Positions 8,698 to 18,710 are shown, counted from the first letter of the stretch. The stretch is 64,000 nucleotides of DNA from CAKMZU01 sp965248335 (GCA_965248335.1 CBDFIY010000003.1:1922001-1986000); one strand, 5' to 3'. A program made the numbers and translations. Notes: a model not told the origin generated them from the sequence alone.

Positions 8698-11600
8698 ATG
8701 AAAGTTACTTTTTCAAAACAATGGTTTCGATGGTTAACGCCTATTTGGCTGTTATCCGTATTGGTTTTGGCAGGTTGTAGCGGTGGGTCGCTGAGCTCTG
8801 GGAAGTCGACTACGACGCCGACTGATCCGGTTGTTCCTCCACCTAGTGAGGCAAAGCCAGCGAAGCCAAGTGTGGAAAATGTCGAAGTGAAACTCACGGA
8901 AGAAATTGTCATCATAGGTGGATGTACAAAAAATGAAGGTGCTGCAACTCAAACTGATATTATAGAGGTTACAGTAGGCGATAGCGCTAATATTCGGAGA
9001 ACTACCTGTGATGGTGTGGATCCAAATGCAAAATGGATTGTAAGCTTTCCAGCAAATACATTTTCAGTAAATACAGAAACGATTAGCGTAAAGGCAAAAA
9101 CTCACTCTGGAATCGAAAGTGAAATTGCTTACGGTACACTTAAAGTAACTGATGGTGATAAACCTCAGCCAGGACCTTTAGATTTATTACCTGCAGACCC
9201 GGCCATTAACCGAATATCGATATTATCTACCGATAACGCAATAATCAGTGGCACTTGCTTACATGCTTCTACAGATGCTAACTCAGGAACAGACTATGTA
9301 ACTGTTTCGGTAGAGGGTAAATCTTCACTTAAGGCTTTGTGCTTAGATGATAATACATGGAGCCGTGATTTCGGAAAATTCACACCCAATATTTACTTGA
9401 TTTCAGCGAAAGCTACAAAGCAAGCTGTGGGTGATAGTAATTCTACAGCCAATTTTCTTAATGTAGAAAGTGCATTTGTATCTGTCGTCGCAACACCCAT
9501 GAGTGGGGAGCTGAAATCAGGTGAAAGTGTTAGCTTAACAATTACATTTAAAGATCAGCTAAATAAAGTGCTATCTGGAGTAGCCAGCATTCGCTTCAGG
9601 TCAGACTGTTTACAATCAAATCAAGCAGTGATGCTTGAAAACAAAAAAGAACAAACCGTTTTTGAAACAGAGAATGGCACTGTGATAGCAGAATATAAAA
9701 CAGATGGCTGTCGTGGTTTAGATGAAATATTTGTGACGGGCACCTACGAAGGTAGCGCCGTAAGTTCTTCTGAGTCAGTGAAGATTACAACAGCTGAAGA
9801 TGTCTTAACTCAAATAAAATGGATTAGTTCAATACCAGAGCAAATTGTTACACGTGGATCAAATGGTGAGCAGGTAGCTGAAATAACGTTTGAGCTTTCG
9901 GGGGTAAGGGGAGCAAAAATGCCCGGAAAAGAGATTAGCTTTTCAGTTAATGCCGCTGAAAGTGAACATGATATAAAGCTGCTGAATACAAGTGCAACGT
10001 CTAATGATCAAGGCCTTGTCGTTGTAAGGGTGCAATCAGGTTATAAGAATAAGAATGTCACCATTGATGCAACGTATATTGTCGATGAAAATGACCCATC
10101 GAAGAATGTACTTGGGCAATCTGAGCAGCTAAATGTAGCAAATGGTATGACAACACATGGCAATGTAACCTTAAACCTTAAACGCTATAGCCCTTTATCT
10201 TATCAGCGAGACTCCACAATGGTGGATAATCTTGAGGTTATCGCTACGGTAAAAGACCGTTTAGGTGGCCCTGTAGCGGATGGCACAGTGGTTACTTTTC
10301 AAGTTGAATCAACAACAAGCTCTAACCCTGGTATTGGTTCAATAGGTAGCTTTTTTAATGCAGAGGGTGATAAGGCAACAAAGTGTGAAACCATTAGTGG
10401 TGTTTGTTCTACTTTCTGGGGGCCTGATGGTCAGAATCACGCAACTGATGGCTATGTAACCATTATGGCTATAGCTAAAGGTCAAGAAAATTTTAATGAC
10501 AAGAATAATAATCACTACTTTGATGATGGTGATGAGCTTTATGATGAAGCTGAACCCTACCTTGATCATAAGTCTTATTATGAGTTTGTTAAAAATGATA
10601 AAGGGGTATCTTCAGAGACCTTAATATCTAGTGATTATATAGAGGGAGATTATGCAATCAGAGATATTAATGATAACGGCATTCGTGATTTAAAAAATGG
10701 TAAATTTGATGGTGTAAATTGTAACCATAGTGGTAAAGAAGAGAAGTGTGGAAAAAATACACTTATCGATATAACTGCCCAAGTTACGTTTAATCAAGCA
10801 TCCAATGGTATAAGTATCTGTCAAGATTTTGATCAGGCGGGTTTTATGCAAGTGGAGGCTAACGGAAAATTAAATCTATCAGGGCTTAGATTTTGTGACA
10901 GTATAACTGGGCAGCTGATTCCAACAGGTTCAAAAATTGAATTTACACCTGATGAAGGCGAAATTGTTGGCGAAAAAAGTTTTGTTATTCCTGGTCAAAG
11001 AAAATTACCCTATGATAGATCCTTTACGTTTACAGCAGGTACAACATTTAATGTTATAGGGTCAATAACTGCGAAAGTAACTGTTCCAAAGGCAGACTCC
11101 GCCAATGGTGGGGATTTATCTGCTACTTTCTCTTGGTTAGTTGAAGTTATAAAGCCGACTGACGGGTGGTTGCCATCAACTCCGCAATTTAGCTTTGGAA
11201 ACAATCTTCATGTAAGAAAGTTAGATGCAATGAATATTGGCGGATCTTGTAATGAATCAAGCTCTTATGGAAACGTTTCAATTCCAACAGATAAAATCAG
11301 ATTAATTATTGCAGGGAAAAGTGGAGATACACTGAATTGTGTTAATGGAGCTTGGTCATTTTCTGGGAGTCTTTCAAATATCCCTGGAGAGGTAACATTG
11401 TCTATTGCCTCGGTCGCTGAGCCTAGTGACGACTTACCAGAGACATTTCGTACCTATTACAGCAAACCTAGAACTGCAAAACTTTATGTAGCAAATACAC
11501 CTGATCCAGCTACAACGGATATCGGGCCTTATCAGGTAGAAAATGGAAAAGTGGTTATTAAAGGGGAGTGTACAGCAGGTAACACAACGGATGTAAAAGT

Positions 11601-11802
11601 ATCAATTTCAACTTCGCCGGAGCCAACAGTCGCAACTGTAGCCTGTAATGTCGGTGCTTGGGAGTTACCTGTTACCTTAAGTGCGGGTACTTACACAGTC
11701 AATACATTAGCGATTAATCTCAAAGAGCGTATTACCTTCTCTAATGATGAGAGTTTCTACACGACAAATAGCGCTTCACCCACTGACATCTCGGTCAACT
11801 GA
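8698..11802 (+). CDS. Large Ig-like-domain lipoprotein
   Basis: A 1034-residue surface or periplasmic lipoprotein. The signal peptide ends in the lipobox LAGC (C27), followed by a Ser/Thr/Pro linker (residues about 30-58). The rest resembles tandem bacterial Ig-like domains: short beta-rich modules with paired cysteines, including a Big/invasin-like unit with LEVIATVKDRLGGPVADGT near residue 520. Residues about 600-690 are Asp/Asn-rich (DKNNNHYFDDGDE, RDINDNGIRD) and look like calcium-binding loops. The role is unknown; adhesion or envelope structure is a guess from architecture. It stands alone and has a terminator just after the stop. Confidence 0.82.
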   Translation: MKVTFSKQWFRWLTPIWLLSVLVLAGCSGGSLSSGKSTTTPTDPVVPPPSEAKPAKPSVENVEVKLTEEIVIIGGCTKNEGAATQTDIIEVTVGDSANIRRTTCDGVDPNAKWIVSFPANTFSVNTETISVKAKTHSGIESEIAYGTLKVTDGDKPQPGPLDLLPADPAINRISILSTDNAIISGTCLHASTDANSGTDYVTVSVEGKSSLKALCLDDNTWSRDFGKFTPNIYLISAKATKQAVGDSNSTANFLNVESAFVSVVATPMSGELKSGESVSLTITFKDQLNKVLSGVASIRFRSDCLQSNQAVMLENKKEQTVFETENGTVIAEYKTDGCRGLDEIFVTGTYEGSAVSSSESVKITTAEDVLTQIKWISSIPEQIVTRGSNGEQVAEITFELSGVRGAKMPGKEISFSVNAAESEHDIKLLNTSATSNDQGLVVVRVQSGYKNKNVTIDATYIVDENDPSKNVLGQSEQLNVANGMTTHGNVTLNLKRYSPLSYQRDSTMVDNLEVIATVKDRLGGPVADGTVVTFQVESTTSSNPGIGSIGSFFNAEGDKATKCETISGVCSTFWGPDGQNHATDGYVTIMAIAKGQENFNDKNNNHYFDDGDELYDEAEPYLDHKSYYEFVKNDKGVSSETLISSDYIEGDYAIRDINDNGIRDLKNGKFDGVNCNHSGKEEKCGKNTLIDITAQVTFNQASNGISICQDFDQAGFMQVEANGKLNLSGLRFCDSITGQLIPTGSKIEFTPDEGEIVGEKSFVIPGQRKLPYDRSFTFTAGTTFNVIGSITAKVTVPKADSANGGDLSATFSWLVEVIKPTDGWLPSTPQFSFGNNLHVRKLDAMNIGGSCNESSSYGNVSIPTDKIRLIIAGKSGDTLNCVNGAWSFSGSLSNIPGEVTLSIASVAEPSDDLPETFRTYYSKPRTAKLYVANTPDPATTDIGPYQVENGKVVIKGECTAGNTTDVKVSISTSPEPTVATVACNVGAWELPVTLSAGTYTVNTLAINLKERITFSNDESFYTTNSASPTDISVN

Positions 11803-11824
11803 TCTGATTTAGATTTCATCTATC

Positions 11825-11848
11825 AAAAACCAGCCAAGGCTGGTTTTT
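11825..11848 (+). terminator. Rho-independent terminator after the large lipoprotein gene
   Basis: Stem aaaaaccagcc/ggctggttttt with a 2-base loop, running into a stretch of T residues. The A- and T-flanks make it potentially bidirectional. Confidence 0.85.
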
Positions 11849-11922
11849 TTATGCCTCAAACTATTGCATGGCCAATCTTTTTTTTGAATGCTAAGATTCA
11901 GCTTTTTGACGAGGGCAAGCGA

Positions 11923-12594
11923 ATGAAAGTAGCGATAATTTTATCAGGCTGCGGTGTTTACGATGGTAGCGAAATTCATGAAGCCACTTTTGTTTTGTTG
12001 GCATTAAATCAACTCGGTGCGGATGTTCAGTGTTTTGCACCGGATAAACCACAGCATGAAGTCATCAATCATTTATCTGGCGACCAAGTGTCGGAATCAC
12101 GTAATGTGTTGCAAGAATCCGCCCGAATTGCCCGAGGCGATGTTAAGCCTTTAACCGATTTACATGTTGAAAGCTTTGATGGCTTAGCACTACCGGGTGG
12201 TTTTGGCGCGGCAAAGAATTTGACGACTTGGGCCTTTGATGGGCCGCAGTGTGCGATTGATTCGCAGGTTGCTTCCGTTATTCAGGCTTTTCAGCAAACC
12301 AATAAACCCATTTTAGCCATGTGCATAGCACCCGTTGTTATTGCAAAGGCCTTGGCGGGTATTCCAGTAACGATGACGCTTGGACATGCAGAGCAAGATT
12401 CGGATTATGATATTGCTTCTTTTCAGCAAGGTATAGCGAGTTTAGGGATGCTGGTACAAAACTGCGCTATCACCGATATTGTCGTGGATCACACACATAA
12501 CGTCATCACAACACCGAGCTACATGATGAAAGGGAGCATCTCCGATGTTTTTACCGGCATTAACAAAGGCTGCAAGGCTTTAGTTGGCGGCTAG
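11923..12594 (+). CDS. elbB: ElbB (DJ-1/PfpI-type glyoxalase, isoprenoid-associated)
   Basis: DJ-1/PfpI superfamily protein of 223 residues (E. coli ElbB about 217). It starts MKVAIILSGCGVYDGSEIHE and has the nucleophile elbow in ILAMCIAPVVIAKAL. E. coli ElbB has weak glyoxalase activity and was linked to early isoprenoid metabolism; its physiological role is unsettled. An upstream in-frame ATG at 11851 is rejected because it lies on the T-tract of the preceding terminator and would add 24 unrelated residues; the chosen ATG follows gagggcaagcga. Confidence 0.92.
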   Translation: MKVAIILSGCGVYDGSEIHEATFVLLALNQLGADVQCFAPDKPQHEVINHLSGDQVSESRNVLQESARIARGDVKPLTDLHVESFDGLALPGGFGAAKNLTTWAFDGPQCAIDSQVASVIQAFQQTNKPILAMCIAPVVIAKALAGIPVTMTLGHAEQDSDYDIASFQQGIASLGMLVQNCAITDIVVDHTHNVITTPSYMMKGSISDVFTGINKGCKALVGG

Positions 12595-12650
12595 CGAGTA
12601 GCACCCGTCATGGCAAAGGCATTTCTATTGGCTGAATTGTTTTTCTTCAG

Positions 12651-13772
12651 TCATTCGTCATTGGCGAACTCATAAATACCACAGGCAATCAAGGCCTGTG
12701 ATATGTCGTTTTCGACATCGGATAGATCAAGTGTTTCTAAAAAATCCGTGTCACATGTTTGTTGAATAAATGCTTCCTGATCCAGCTCCGCCGTAAAGCT
12801 TCGTCCGTTGGCAAAAATAAGTAATTTATTGTCTGCCTTGAAGTAGGCTAAGCGGGCATCAAGACGTTTGACGTAAGTTTGGCCCTCCTCGTATTCGATA
12901 TAATCATCGTGCTCATAGCGCTGCTCCGTCATAAGCTTGCCAAAGCTGGCGATAAGCTTAAGGGGATTGTTGAGGTGTTCTTTAAGGATACTTTGAAGGG
13001 CTTGCAGTGTGTTATGCGTAATCTCAGCAGGGTGCCTTGAGACTAATTGCTTTGAAAGATCTGGGTCTTGGTAGCGTTGGCTTTCGGTGAGCTGGTCACT
13101 GATTTCAGTTAGGTAGCTGTCTATGATTTCTTCATGACTGGGCGCCCTAAAACCAATGCTGATCGTCATGCAGTCATCGCTTTGAGACACGCCATGGTGG
13201 GCAACGCCCGGAGGGATATAGAGAATATCGCCAACATTTAACAGCTGGCTCTCTTCTGCTTTAAAGTCGGCCAGTATTTTTACATTTGAATCAAGGTGAG
13301 GATTGTTATCGTCACAGTGTTCGCCGATCTGCCATAAACGTTGACCTTCTGCCTGAATTAAAAAAACGTCGTATTGATCAAAATGTGGGCCGACGCTGCC
13401 GCCTTTAGGTGCAAACGATACCATGATGTCGTCTAAGCGGAAGCTTGGGATGAAATCGAATAGCGCTTTAAGTTCATGGATCTCATCAACCCATTGATCG
13501 ACTGCCTGCACAAGAAGCGTCCATGTCTGGCCTTTAAGGTGAGTAAAAGTTTTTTCTGTAAAGGGGCCGTTTTTTACAGCCCATTTATTATCGCCTTCAT
13601 CAATAATAATGCGTGATTCAATGTCGGTTTCAAGACTTAGCCCTGCGAGAACTTCGGGGCTAAGCGGGCATTCGTAATCAGGCAAAGCCTCGCTAAGCAG
13701 TAGGGGCTTTTTTTGCCAGTGATCCCGTAAAAAGATCTGTGCATCAAAATTATCAAGGCGGTAAGTAGCCAT
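12651..13772 (-). CDS. roxA: 50S ribosomal protein L16 arginine 3-hydroxylase RoxA (YcfD)
   Basis: JmjC/cupin-fold Fe(II)/2-oxoglutarate oxygenase that hydroxylates an arginine of ribosomal protein L16. The length is 373 residues, the same as E. coli YcfD. Metal ligands are visible as HFD (H130, D132) and the histidine in PPGVAHHG (about H192). It begins two bases after the purB stop codon, so the two are co-transcribed; roxA also lies near purB in E. coli. Confidence 0.93.
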   Translation of the reverse strand: MATYRLDNFDAQIFLRDHWQKKPLLLSEALPDYECPLSPEVLAGLSLETDIESRIIIDEGDNKWAVKNGPFTEKTFTHLKGQTWTLLVQAVDQWVDEIHELKALFDFIPSFRLDDIMVSFAPKGGSVGPHFDQYDVFLIQAEGQRLWQIGEHCDDNNPHLDSNVKILADFKAEESQLLNVGDILYIPPGVAHHGVSQSDDCMTISIGFRAPSHEEIIDSYLTEISDQLTESQRYQDPDLSKQLVSRHPAEITHNTLQALQSILKEHLNNPLKLIASFGKLMTEQRYEHDDYIEYEEGQTYVKRLDARLAYFKADNKLLIFANGRSFTAELDQEAFIQQTCDTDFLETLDLSDVENDISQALIACGIYEFANDE

Positions 13773-13774
13773 AA

Positions 13775-15148
13775 TTAAAACTTATTGATATTTTCTGCCT
13801 GCAACGTTGCGTTGCCAGTATAGGTCGCTGGGGTAAGAGAGAGAAGTGCTTTTTTCGCTTCTTCGGATATATCGAGGGACTCTATGAAATCTTGCATCAT
13901 GCTTTGTGTCATGACTTTGCCCCGCGTGAAGGCTTTAAGTTTTTCATAAGGCTCGGCAATTTTATATTTACGCATCACGGTTTGTACGGGCTCTGCCAAT
14001 ACTTCCCATGCATTATCAAGATCTTGCTCAAGCGCTGCACTGTTGAGTTTCAGTTTATTCAAGCCTTTTAATGTCGCTTGATAGGCAATAAGACCATGTG
14101 CGAGGCCAACACCTAAGTTCCTAAGAACCGTGGAGTCTGTCAAATCACGCTGCCAGCGAGAAATGGGTAACTTGGCCGAGAGGTGTTGCATAATGGCATT
14201 CGACAACCCTAAGTTACCTTCGGAGTTTTCGAAATCGATGGGGTTGACTTTATGTGGCATGGTGGATGAGCCGACTTCGCCCGCGATGGTTTTTTGCGTA
14301 AAGTAACCGTTAGAGATGTAAGCCCAGATGTCGCGGTCAAGATCAATCAATATGGTATTTAGGCGGCAATACGCATCAAAAAGCTCAGCAATATAGTCGT
14401 GTGGTTCGATTTGCGTGGTGTAGGGGTTCCATTCGATCCCTAGCCCTTCGATGAAGTCTTTTGCACAGATTTCCCAGTCAATATCAGGGTAAGCTGAAAG
14501 GTGTGCGTTGTAGTTGCCTACTGCGCCGTTCATTTTACCGAGTAGGGTCACTGCATTGATTTGCTTGATTTGGCGTTTTAGGCGAGCAACCACATTCGCG
14601 AACTCTTTGCCGGCGGTGGTTGGGCTGGCTGTTTGCCCGTGTGTACGTGCGAGCAAGGGTACTTCAGCTAGCGATATTGATAACGCTTGTAATTTATCGG
14701 TAACAGCTTGAATGTCGGTATGAATACATTCTCTGCCTGCTTTAAGCATCAACGCGTGCGATAGATTATTGATATCTTCGGATGTACAGGCAAAGTGAAT
14801 GAATTCACTGATGGCGTGAAGCTCATTATTGCTTTTAATCGCGTCTTTCAGGTAATACTCAACCGCTTTTACATCATGGTTAGTGGTCGCCTCGATGGAT
14901 TTAATTTTTGCTGCTTCGCTTTCATCAAAGTTTTCAATAAGCGCATTCAAAAAATCATTGGCATCGCTGCTGAATGCAGGAATTTCTTTTATTTCTGCAT
15001 GGTTAGCAAGCTGTTGTAACCAGCGCACCTCGACAGTAACGCGATTTTTTATGAGTCCGTATTCGCTAAAAATACCCCTCAAGGCTTCTGTTTTGCTGCC
15101 GTAACGACCGTCGATAGGAGATATTGCATTGAGAGATGTGAGTGACAT
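13775..15148 (-). CDS. purB: Adenylosuccinate lyase PurB
   Basis: Catalyses two beta-eliminations in purine synthesis: SAICAR to AICAR plus fumarate, and adenylosuccinate to AMP plus fumarate. 457 residues, full length. The fumarase/aspartase superfamily signature is GSSTMPHKVNPIDFENSEGN, with the catalytic serine in this flexible loop. The N-terminus LTSLNAISPIDGRY is typical of proteobacterial PurB. It lies in the mnmA-hflD-purB-roxA series, an order conserved in gammaproteobacteria. Confidence 0.97.
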   Translation of the reverse strand: MSLTSLNAISPIDGRYGSKTEALRGIFSEYGLIKNRVTVEVRWLQQLANHAEIKEIPAFSSDANDFLNALIENFDESEAAKIKSIEATTNHDVKAVEYYLKDAIKSNNELHAISEFIHFACTSEDINNLSHALMLKAGRECIHTDIQAVTDKLQALSISLAEVPLLARTHGQTASPTTAGKEFANVVARLKRQIKQINAVTLLGKMNGAVGNYNAHLSAYPDIDWEICAKDFIEGLGIEWNPYTTQIEPHDYIAELFDAYCRLNTILIDLDRDIWAYISNGYFTQKTIAGEVGSSTMPHKVNPIDFENSEGNLGLSNAIMQHLSAKLPISRWQRDLTDSTVLRNLGVGLAHGLIAYQATLKGLNKLKLNSAALEQDLDNAWEVLAEPVQTVMRKYKIAEPYEKLKAFTRGKVMTQSMMQDFIESLDISEEAKKALLSLTPATYTGNATLQAENINKF

Positions 15149-15189
15149 AAAGCCTAAAACCTTAGTTATGATAAGTACTTGAGCGTTGT

Positions 15190-15816
15190 TTATCGAATCT
15201 GGTCGAGCAGTTGCTTACTGGTGTTTTCGATCTCTGATCGCTTGAAGATCAAGTGCCATTTTCTGCCGCCAATTTGTTGCCAAAGCATGGCGGCGCGAAA
15301 ACCGGCTAAAAGCAAGGCGCGGATTTTATCACTGATTGACTGGGTGTTTAAGTACTGAATATTGCCGGTGACGATGATGCGAAATTTCAAATGGCTCAAG
15401 GTGTCCTGATACAAACCAGAAAGGCTTTCACTTATGACGTTACTATCATCGGTGAAGTGCATTTTTTTGTATTCAAGATGTGCCAGACGCGAATGGATAG
15501 TATTCAGCATATCCTCCCGTTTTTTTGCCTGGCTTTCAATCGCAATGAGACTGACGACATATTTGACGATCTGATTTTTACTGTCTTTTGGCTTATTACT
15601 ATAAAAGTGGCTGAGGCTTTTTAGTCCCATTGTCAGGTTTGCTAAGTCGCCGGCAAATACATCCAGTGTGGATTCAGGACTAAATACAAAGAGGCTGTTG
15701 ATGCACTGGTTAAAAGCATCTTCATCGCAGCGCCCAGTCTGGGCCAAATCTGTCACACATTGTGCTGCTTGAGCAATACCTGCTAGCGCAATAATTCTTT
15801 CGTCAGTTTTATTCAT
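15190..15816 (-). CDS. hflD: High frequency lysogenization protein HflD
   Basis: 208-residue, mostly helical, membrane-associated protein recognised by its N-terminus (IIALAGIAQAAQCVTDLAQTG) and its place between mnmA and purB. In E. coli HflD affects the lambda lysis-lysogeny choice through CII; its normal cellular role is unclear. It starts eight bases after the mnmA stop and is probably co-transcribed with it. Confidence 0.93.
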   Translation of the reverse strand: MNKTDERIIALAGIAQAAQCVTDLAQTGRCDEDAFNQCINSLFVFSPESTLDVFAGDLANLTMGLKSLSHFYSNKPKDSKNQIVKYVVSLIAIESQAKKREDMLNTIHSRLAHLEYKKMHFTDDSNVISESLSGLYQDTLSHLKFRIIVTGNIQYLNTQSISDKIRALLLAGFRAAMLWQQIGGRKWHLIFKRSEIENTSKQLLDQIR

Positions 15817-15824
15817 GGGTTGGT

Positions 15825-16919
15825 TTACTTGTTGTATCTGCTCTCAATGACACCACCGCCAAGACAAATATCACGCTCATAGAACACAACAGATTGTCCT
15901 GGCGTAACTGCACGCTGTGGTTCCTCAAAGGTAACATGGTATGTGCCATCTTTTTGGGTGATTGTGCAAGCTTGGTCATCTTGCCTATAGCGCGTTTTGG
16001 CTTTACCGGTAAAAGGCATTAATGGCGCGTCAGTTACCCAGTCAATATGGGTAAGGGCTAAGCTATCAGTAAACAGGCGGGGATGATCATTACCTTGACC
16101 AACAATGAGCCGATTTTGAGTCAAGTCTTTATCAATGACATACCAAGGGGCTTCAGCATGGTTTTGAACGCCGCCAATGCCAATGCCCTGACGTTGCCCA
16201 AGCGTGTAAAACATGAGGCCGTGATGCTGACCAATACACTCGCCTTCATCGGTATAAATGTCGCCCGGTTGTGCGGGGATGTATTGATTAAGAAAGTCTT
16301 TAAATCGCCGCTCGCCAATGAAACAGATACCCGTGCTATCTTTTTTGTTGGCTGTGATCAAGTCATGCCTCTTAGCGATTTCTCTGACGGTGGGTTTTTC
16401 TAATTCACCTATCGGGAAAAGGGCCTTGCTAATTTCTTTACCAGAAACAGCGTGTAAAAAGTAACTTTGGTCTTTATTGGTATCCAGCCCTTTTAGCAGC
16501 TGTACGCGTCCATCGGGCAGGGCATTTCTTCGTGTGTAGTGGCCTGTTGCAATGTAATCAGCGCCCAAGAAGAGTGCATAATCTAAAAACGCTTTAAATT
16601 TAATTTCTTTATTGCAGAGAACATCAGGGTTGGGGGTGCGGCCTGCTTTGTATTCCTGCAAAAAGTGTTCGAATACATTATCCCAATACTCGGCCGAAAA
16701 GTTAGCTTGATGAAGTTTGATGCCGAGCTTGTCGGCAACGGCCTGCGCATCGGCAAGGTCATCTTTAGCTGTGCAATACGCCGTGCCGTCGTCTTCATCC
16801 CAGTTTTTCATGAATAAACCTTCCACTTCATAACCTTGCTGCTGAAGCAATAGCGCTGAAACGGAAGAATCAACACCGCCGGATAAACCCACGATGACTT
16901 TTTTAGGGGTATTTGCCAT
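15825..16919 (-). CDS. mnmA: tRNA-specific 2-thiouridylase MnmA
   Basis: Adds sulfur to C2 of wobble U34 in tRNA-Lys, -Glu and -Gln in the cytoplasm. The 364 residues start with the PP-loop ATP motif GLSGGVDSS (residues 11-19). The two catalytic cysteines lie in PDVLCNKEIKF and STGICFIGERRF. First gene of the mnmA-hflD-purB-roxA run. Confidence 0.97.
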   Translation of the reverse strand: MANTPKKVIVGLSGGVDSSVSALLLQQQGYEVEGLFMKNWDEDDGTAYCTAKDDLADAQAVADKLGIKLHQANFSAEYWDNVFEHFLQEYKAGRTPNPDVLCNKEIKFKAFLDYALFLGADYIATGHYTRRNALPDGRVQLLKGLDTNKDQSYFLHAVSGKEISKALFPIGELEKPTVREIAKRHDLITANKKDSTGICFIGERRFKDFLNQYIPAQPGDIYTDEGECIGQHHGLMFYTLGQRQGIGIGGVQNHAEAPWYVIDKDLTQNRLIVGQGNDHPRLFTDSLALTHIDWVTDAPLMPFTGKAKTRYRQDDQACTITQKDGTYHVTFEEPQRAVTPGQSVVFYERDICLGGGVIESRYNK

Positions 16920-16950
16920 GCATTTTGTCAGTTTTTAAAATAAGTGGAGA

Positions 16951-17529
16951 TTATACCCGCCTTTTAGGTCGACGCAATGCAGGAAGGTGTAATGAAGTTT
17001 GTCGATATTCGCCGGGTTGTAAATCGCCGAGGGCCAAGTGGCCGATCTGTGCGCGAATCAGGCGTAAAGTTGGAAATCCTACATGAGCGGTCATTCGTCG
17101 TACCTGCCTGTTTTTGCCTTCTGTGAGAGTTAGGCTAAACCAACTCGTTGGTTGATTTTTGCGCTCCCGAATGGGGGGCGTTCTTGGCCATAGATTAGGC
17201 TCTGGAATAATACTCGCTTTGGCGGGCTTGGTTTTGCCGTCCTTCAATTCAACACCTTGCTGTAATTGGCTAAGCGCCTGATTATCAATAATGCCTTCAA
17301 CTTGCACCCAATAGGTCTTCGGCATTTTAAATTGCGGCTGGGTAATACGATGCTGTAGTTGCCCATCGTTGGTTAATAACAGTAAACCCTCTGAATCATA
17401 ATCAAGTCTTCCTGCTACGTAAAAGCCGGGTTGATCGGTAATGTAATCCTTCAGTGTTTGACGGTTATCCTGGTCTGTAAATTGACTTAATACCTGAAAG
17501 GGCTTGTTGAGAAGTAATAGGTTGGACAT
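16951..17529 (-). CDS. rluE: 23S rRNA pseudouridine(2457) synthase RluE
   Basis: RsuA-family pseudouridine synthase of 192 residues without an S4 domain, which fits RluE rather than RsuA/RluB/RluF. The catalytic aspartate lies in GRLDYDSEGLLLLTNDG, and KNRQVRRMTAHVGFPTLRLIR is the family C-terminal motif. RluE modifies U2457 of 23S rRNA. It lies 31 bases upstream of mnmA on the same strand and may be its first partner. Confidence 0.92.
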   Translation of the reverse strand: MSNLLLLNKPFQVLSQFTDQDNRQTLKDYITDQPGFYVAGRLDYDSEGLLLLTNDGQLQHRITQPQFKMPKTYWVQVEGIIDNQALSQLQQGVELKDGKTKPAKASIIPEPNLWPRTPPIRERKNQPTSWFSLTLTEGKNRQVRRMTAHVGFPTLRLIRAQIGHLALGDLQPGEYRQTSLHLPALRRPKRRV

Positions 17530-17569
17530 GAGAAGTTTTAATCGTTAAGGGTGAGTAAGTGCTGGCTTA

Positions 17570-17693
17570 TATACCCACCACACTTGAATATGCAAGGGCG
17601 TTGGCCGCGCTCGCTCACCCCAATCACTTACTGTAAGCTCATGGGGATTCGCTCGCTTGCCGCCTTCTTGCACCTCCAATTCCGATGGGTATA
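17570..17693 (+). repeat. ERIC/IRU palindromic repeat, full length
   Basis: 124 bp from tatacccaccacacttgaat to tccgatgggtata, between the EamA transporter stop and rluE. It contains the central hairpin caccccaatcacttac/gtaagctcatgggg. Confidence 0.93.
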
Positions 17694-17735
17694 GCGCAAG
17701 CATTGACGGGGAGCGCTGTAGATTTGTTGTCTGCG

Positions 17736-18611
17736 CTAAAACCAAATGACAAGTATAGCAGCTACAACAATCAGGGCTAATGCAATAAGGTCTATACTTC
17801 GTAATTTTTCTTTTAGCCAAAAATAAGAGATCAAGACCATAAAGAGGATCTCAATCTGACCAACGGTTTTGACGTAAGGCACCTCTTTGAGTGTCATCGC
17901 TGTAAACCAGCCAATCGAACCGACAAAACTTGCCACACTGGTCATGATAACTAAGCGTGGAACTTTGAGCATATAAATTAATGTATTACGGTCCTTTAGT
18001 GCAAGATAGATAGCTAAAAAAGTGCTTTGAATACTGACAAGAAACAGTACGATCCAAGCGCCTCTGTGCAGAAAAGGTAAAGTGAGCGTAAGGCTCGCTT
18101 CACGCGCCCAGAGTGAAGTGAGTGCAAATACACTGCTACAGGCTAATCCGGTTAAACATATTTGAGGGGACAGCGTTTTGGTACCACTCGTACTGCTGAG
18201 CAATAGCACTGCCACGCCACCTATGAGAACACCCAGCCAGCCAAGTGGAGAAAGTATTGTATCAAAAAAAAAGAAACCTATGATGGCGGCGGCCGGCGCT
18301 TCACATTTAGCAAGTCCCGCACCTATGGCATAATTTTTTTGTTTAAAAAGTAAAACCATGAGTGATGTCGCGAGTGATTGCATCAGCGCTGCACCAAAAA
18401 TTAAAAAATAAAATCTTGTAGAAAAAGTCGGCAGTTCAGAGGGTTGCCAATAATATAAAAAAATAAGGTAGATGATCGCTAGAGGCCAAGCCCAAAGAAA
18501 GCGCGATAGCGTAACGGCGATGATATTTAGTTGCTTGCTTAATTGACTCTGAAAAGCATTACGCAGCGCTTGACTGAAGGCGGCGAGGCAGGAGAAAAGA
18601 ACCCAAATCAA
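17736..18611 (-). CDS. DMT-superfamily (EamA) transporter
   Basis: 291-residue inner-membrane protein made almost entirely of hydrophobic helices (about ten) in two EamA-like halves, with EVPYVKTVGQIEILFMVLISYF near the end of the second half. It is probably a metabolite or drug exporter; the substrate cannot be read from sequence. The start appears to be a TTG at 18609-18611 (TTG ATT TGG GTT), because an in-frame stop lies three codons upstream and no ATG is available. Confidence 0.85.
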   Translation of the reverse strand: MIWVLFSCLAAFSQALRNAFQSQLSKQLNIIAVTLSRFLWAWPLAIIYLIFLYYWQPSELPTFSTRFYFLIFGAALMQSLATSLMVLLFKQKNYAIGAGLAKCEAPAAAIIGFFFFDTILSPLGWLGVLIGGVAVLLLSSTSGTKTLSPQICLTGLACSSVFALTSLWAREASLTLTLPFLHRGAWIVLFLVSIQSTFLAIYLALKDRNTLIYMLKVPRLVIMTSVASFVGSIGWFTAMTLKEVPYVKTVGQIEILFMVLISYFWLKEKLRSIDLIALALIVVAAILVIWF

Positions 18612-18682
18612 TGTATTTATCCGAAAAAATAAAATTCAAATTTAATCATCCCACGTTTACCATAATTAAACAGTATAAGGAA

Positions 18683-18710
18683 AATATATTTTATATCATT
18701 TGGTAATCAA
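18683..18710 (-). promoter_or_regulatory. Candidate promoter of the EamA transporter gene
   Basis: On the minus strand TTGATT (18705-18710), a 16-base spacer and TATATT (18683-18688) lie about 70 bases before the TTG start. The region is very AT-rich, so a chance match is possible. No other feature was seen in the 289-base gap 18612-18900. Confidence 0.35.
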
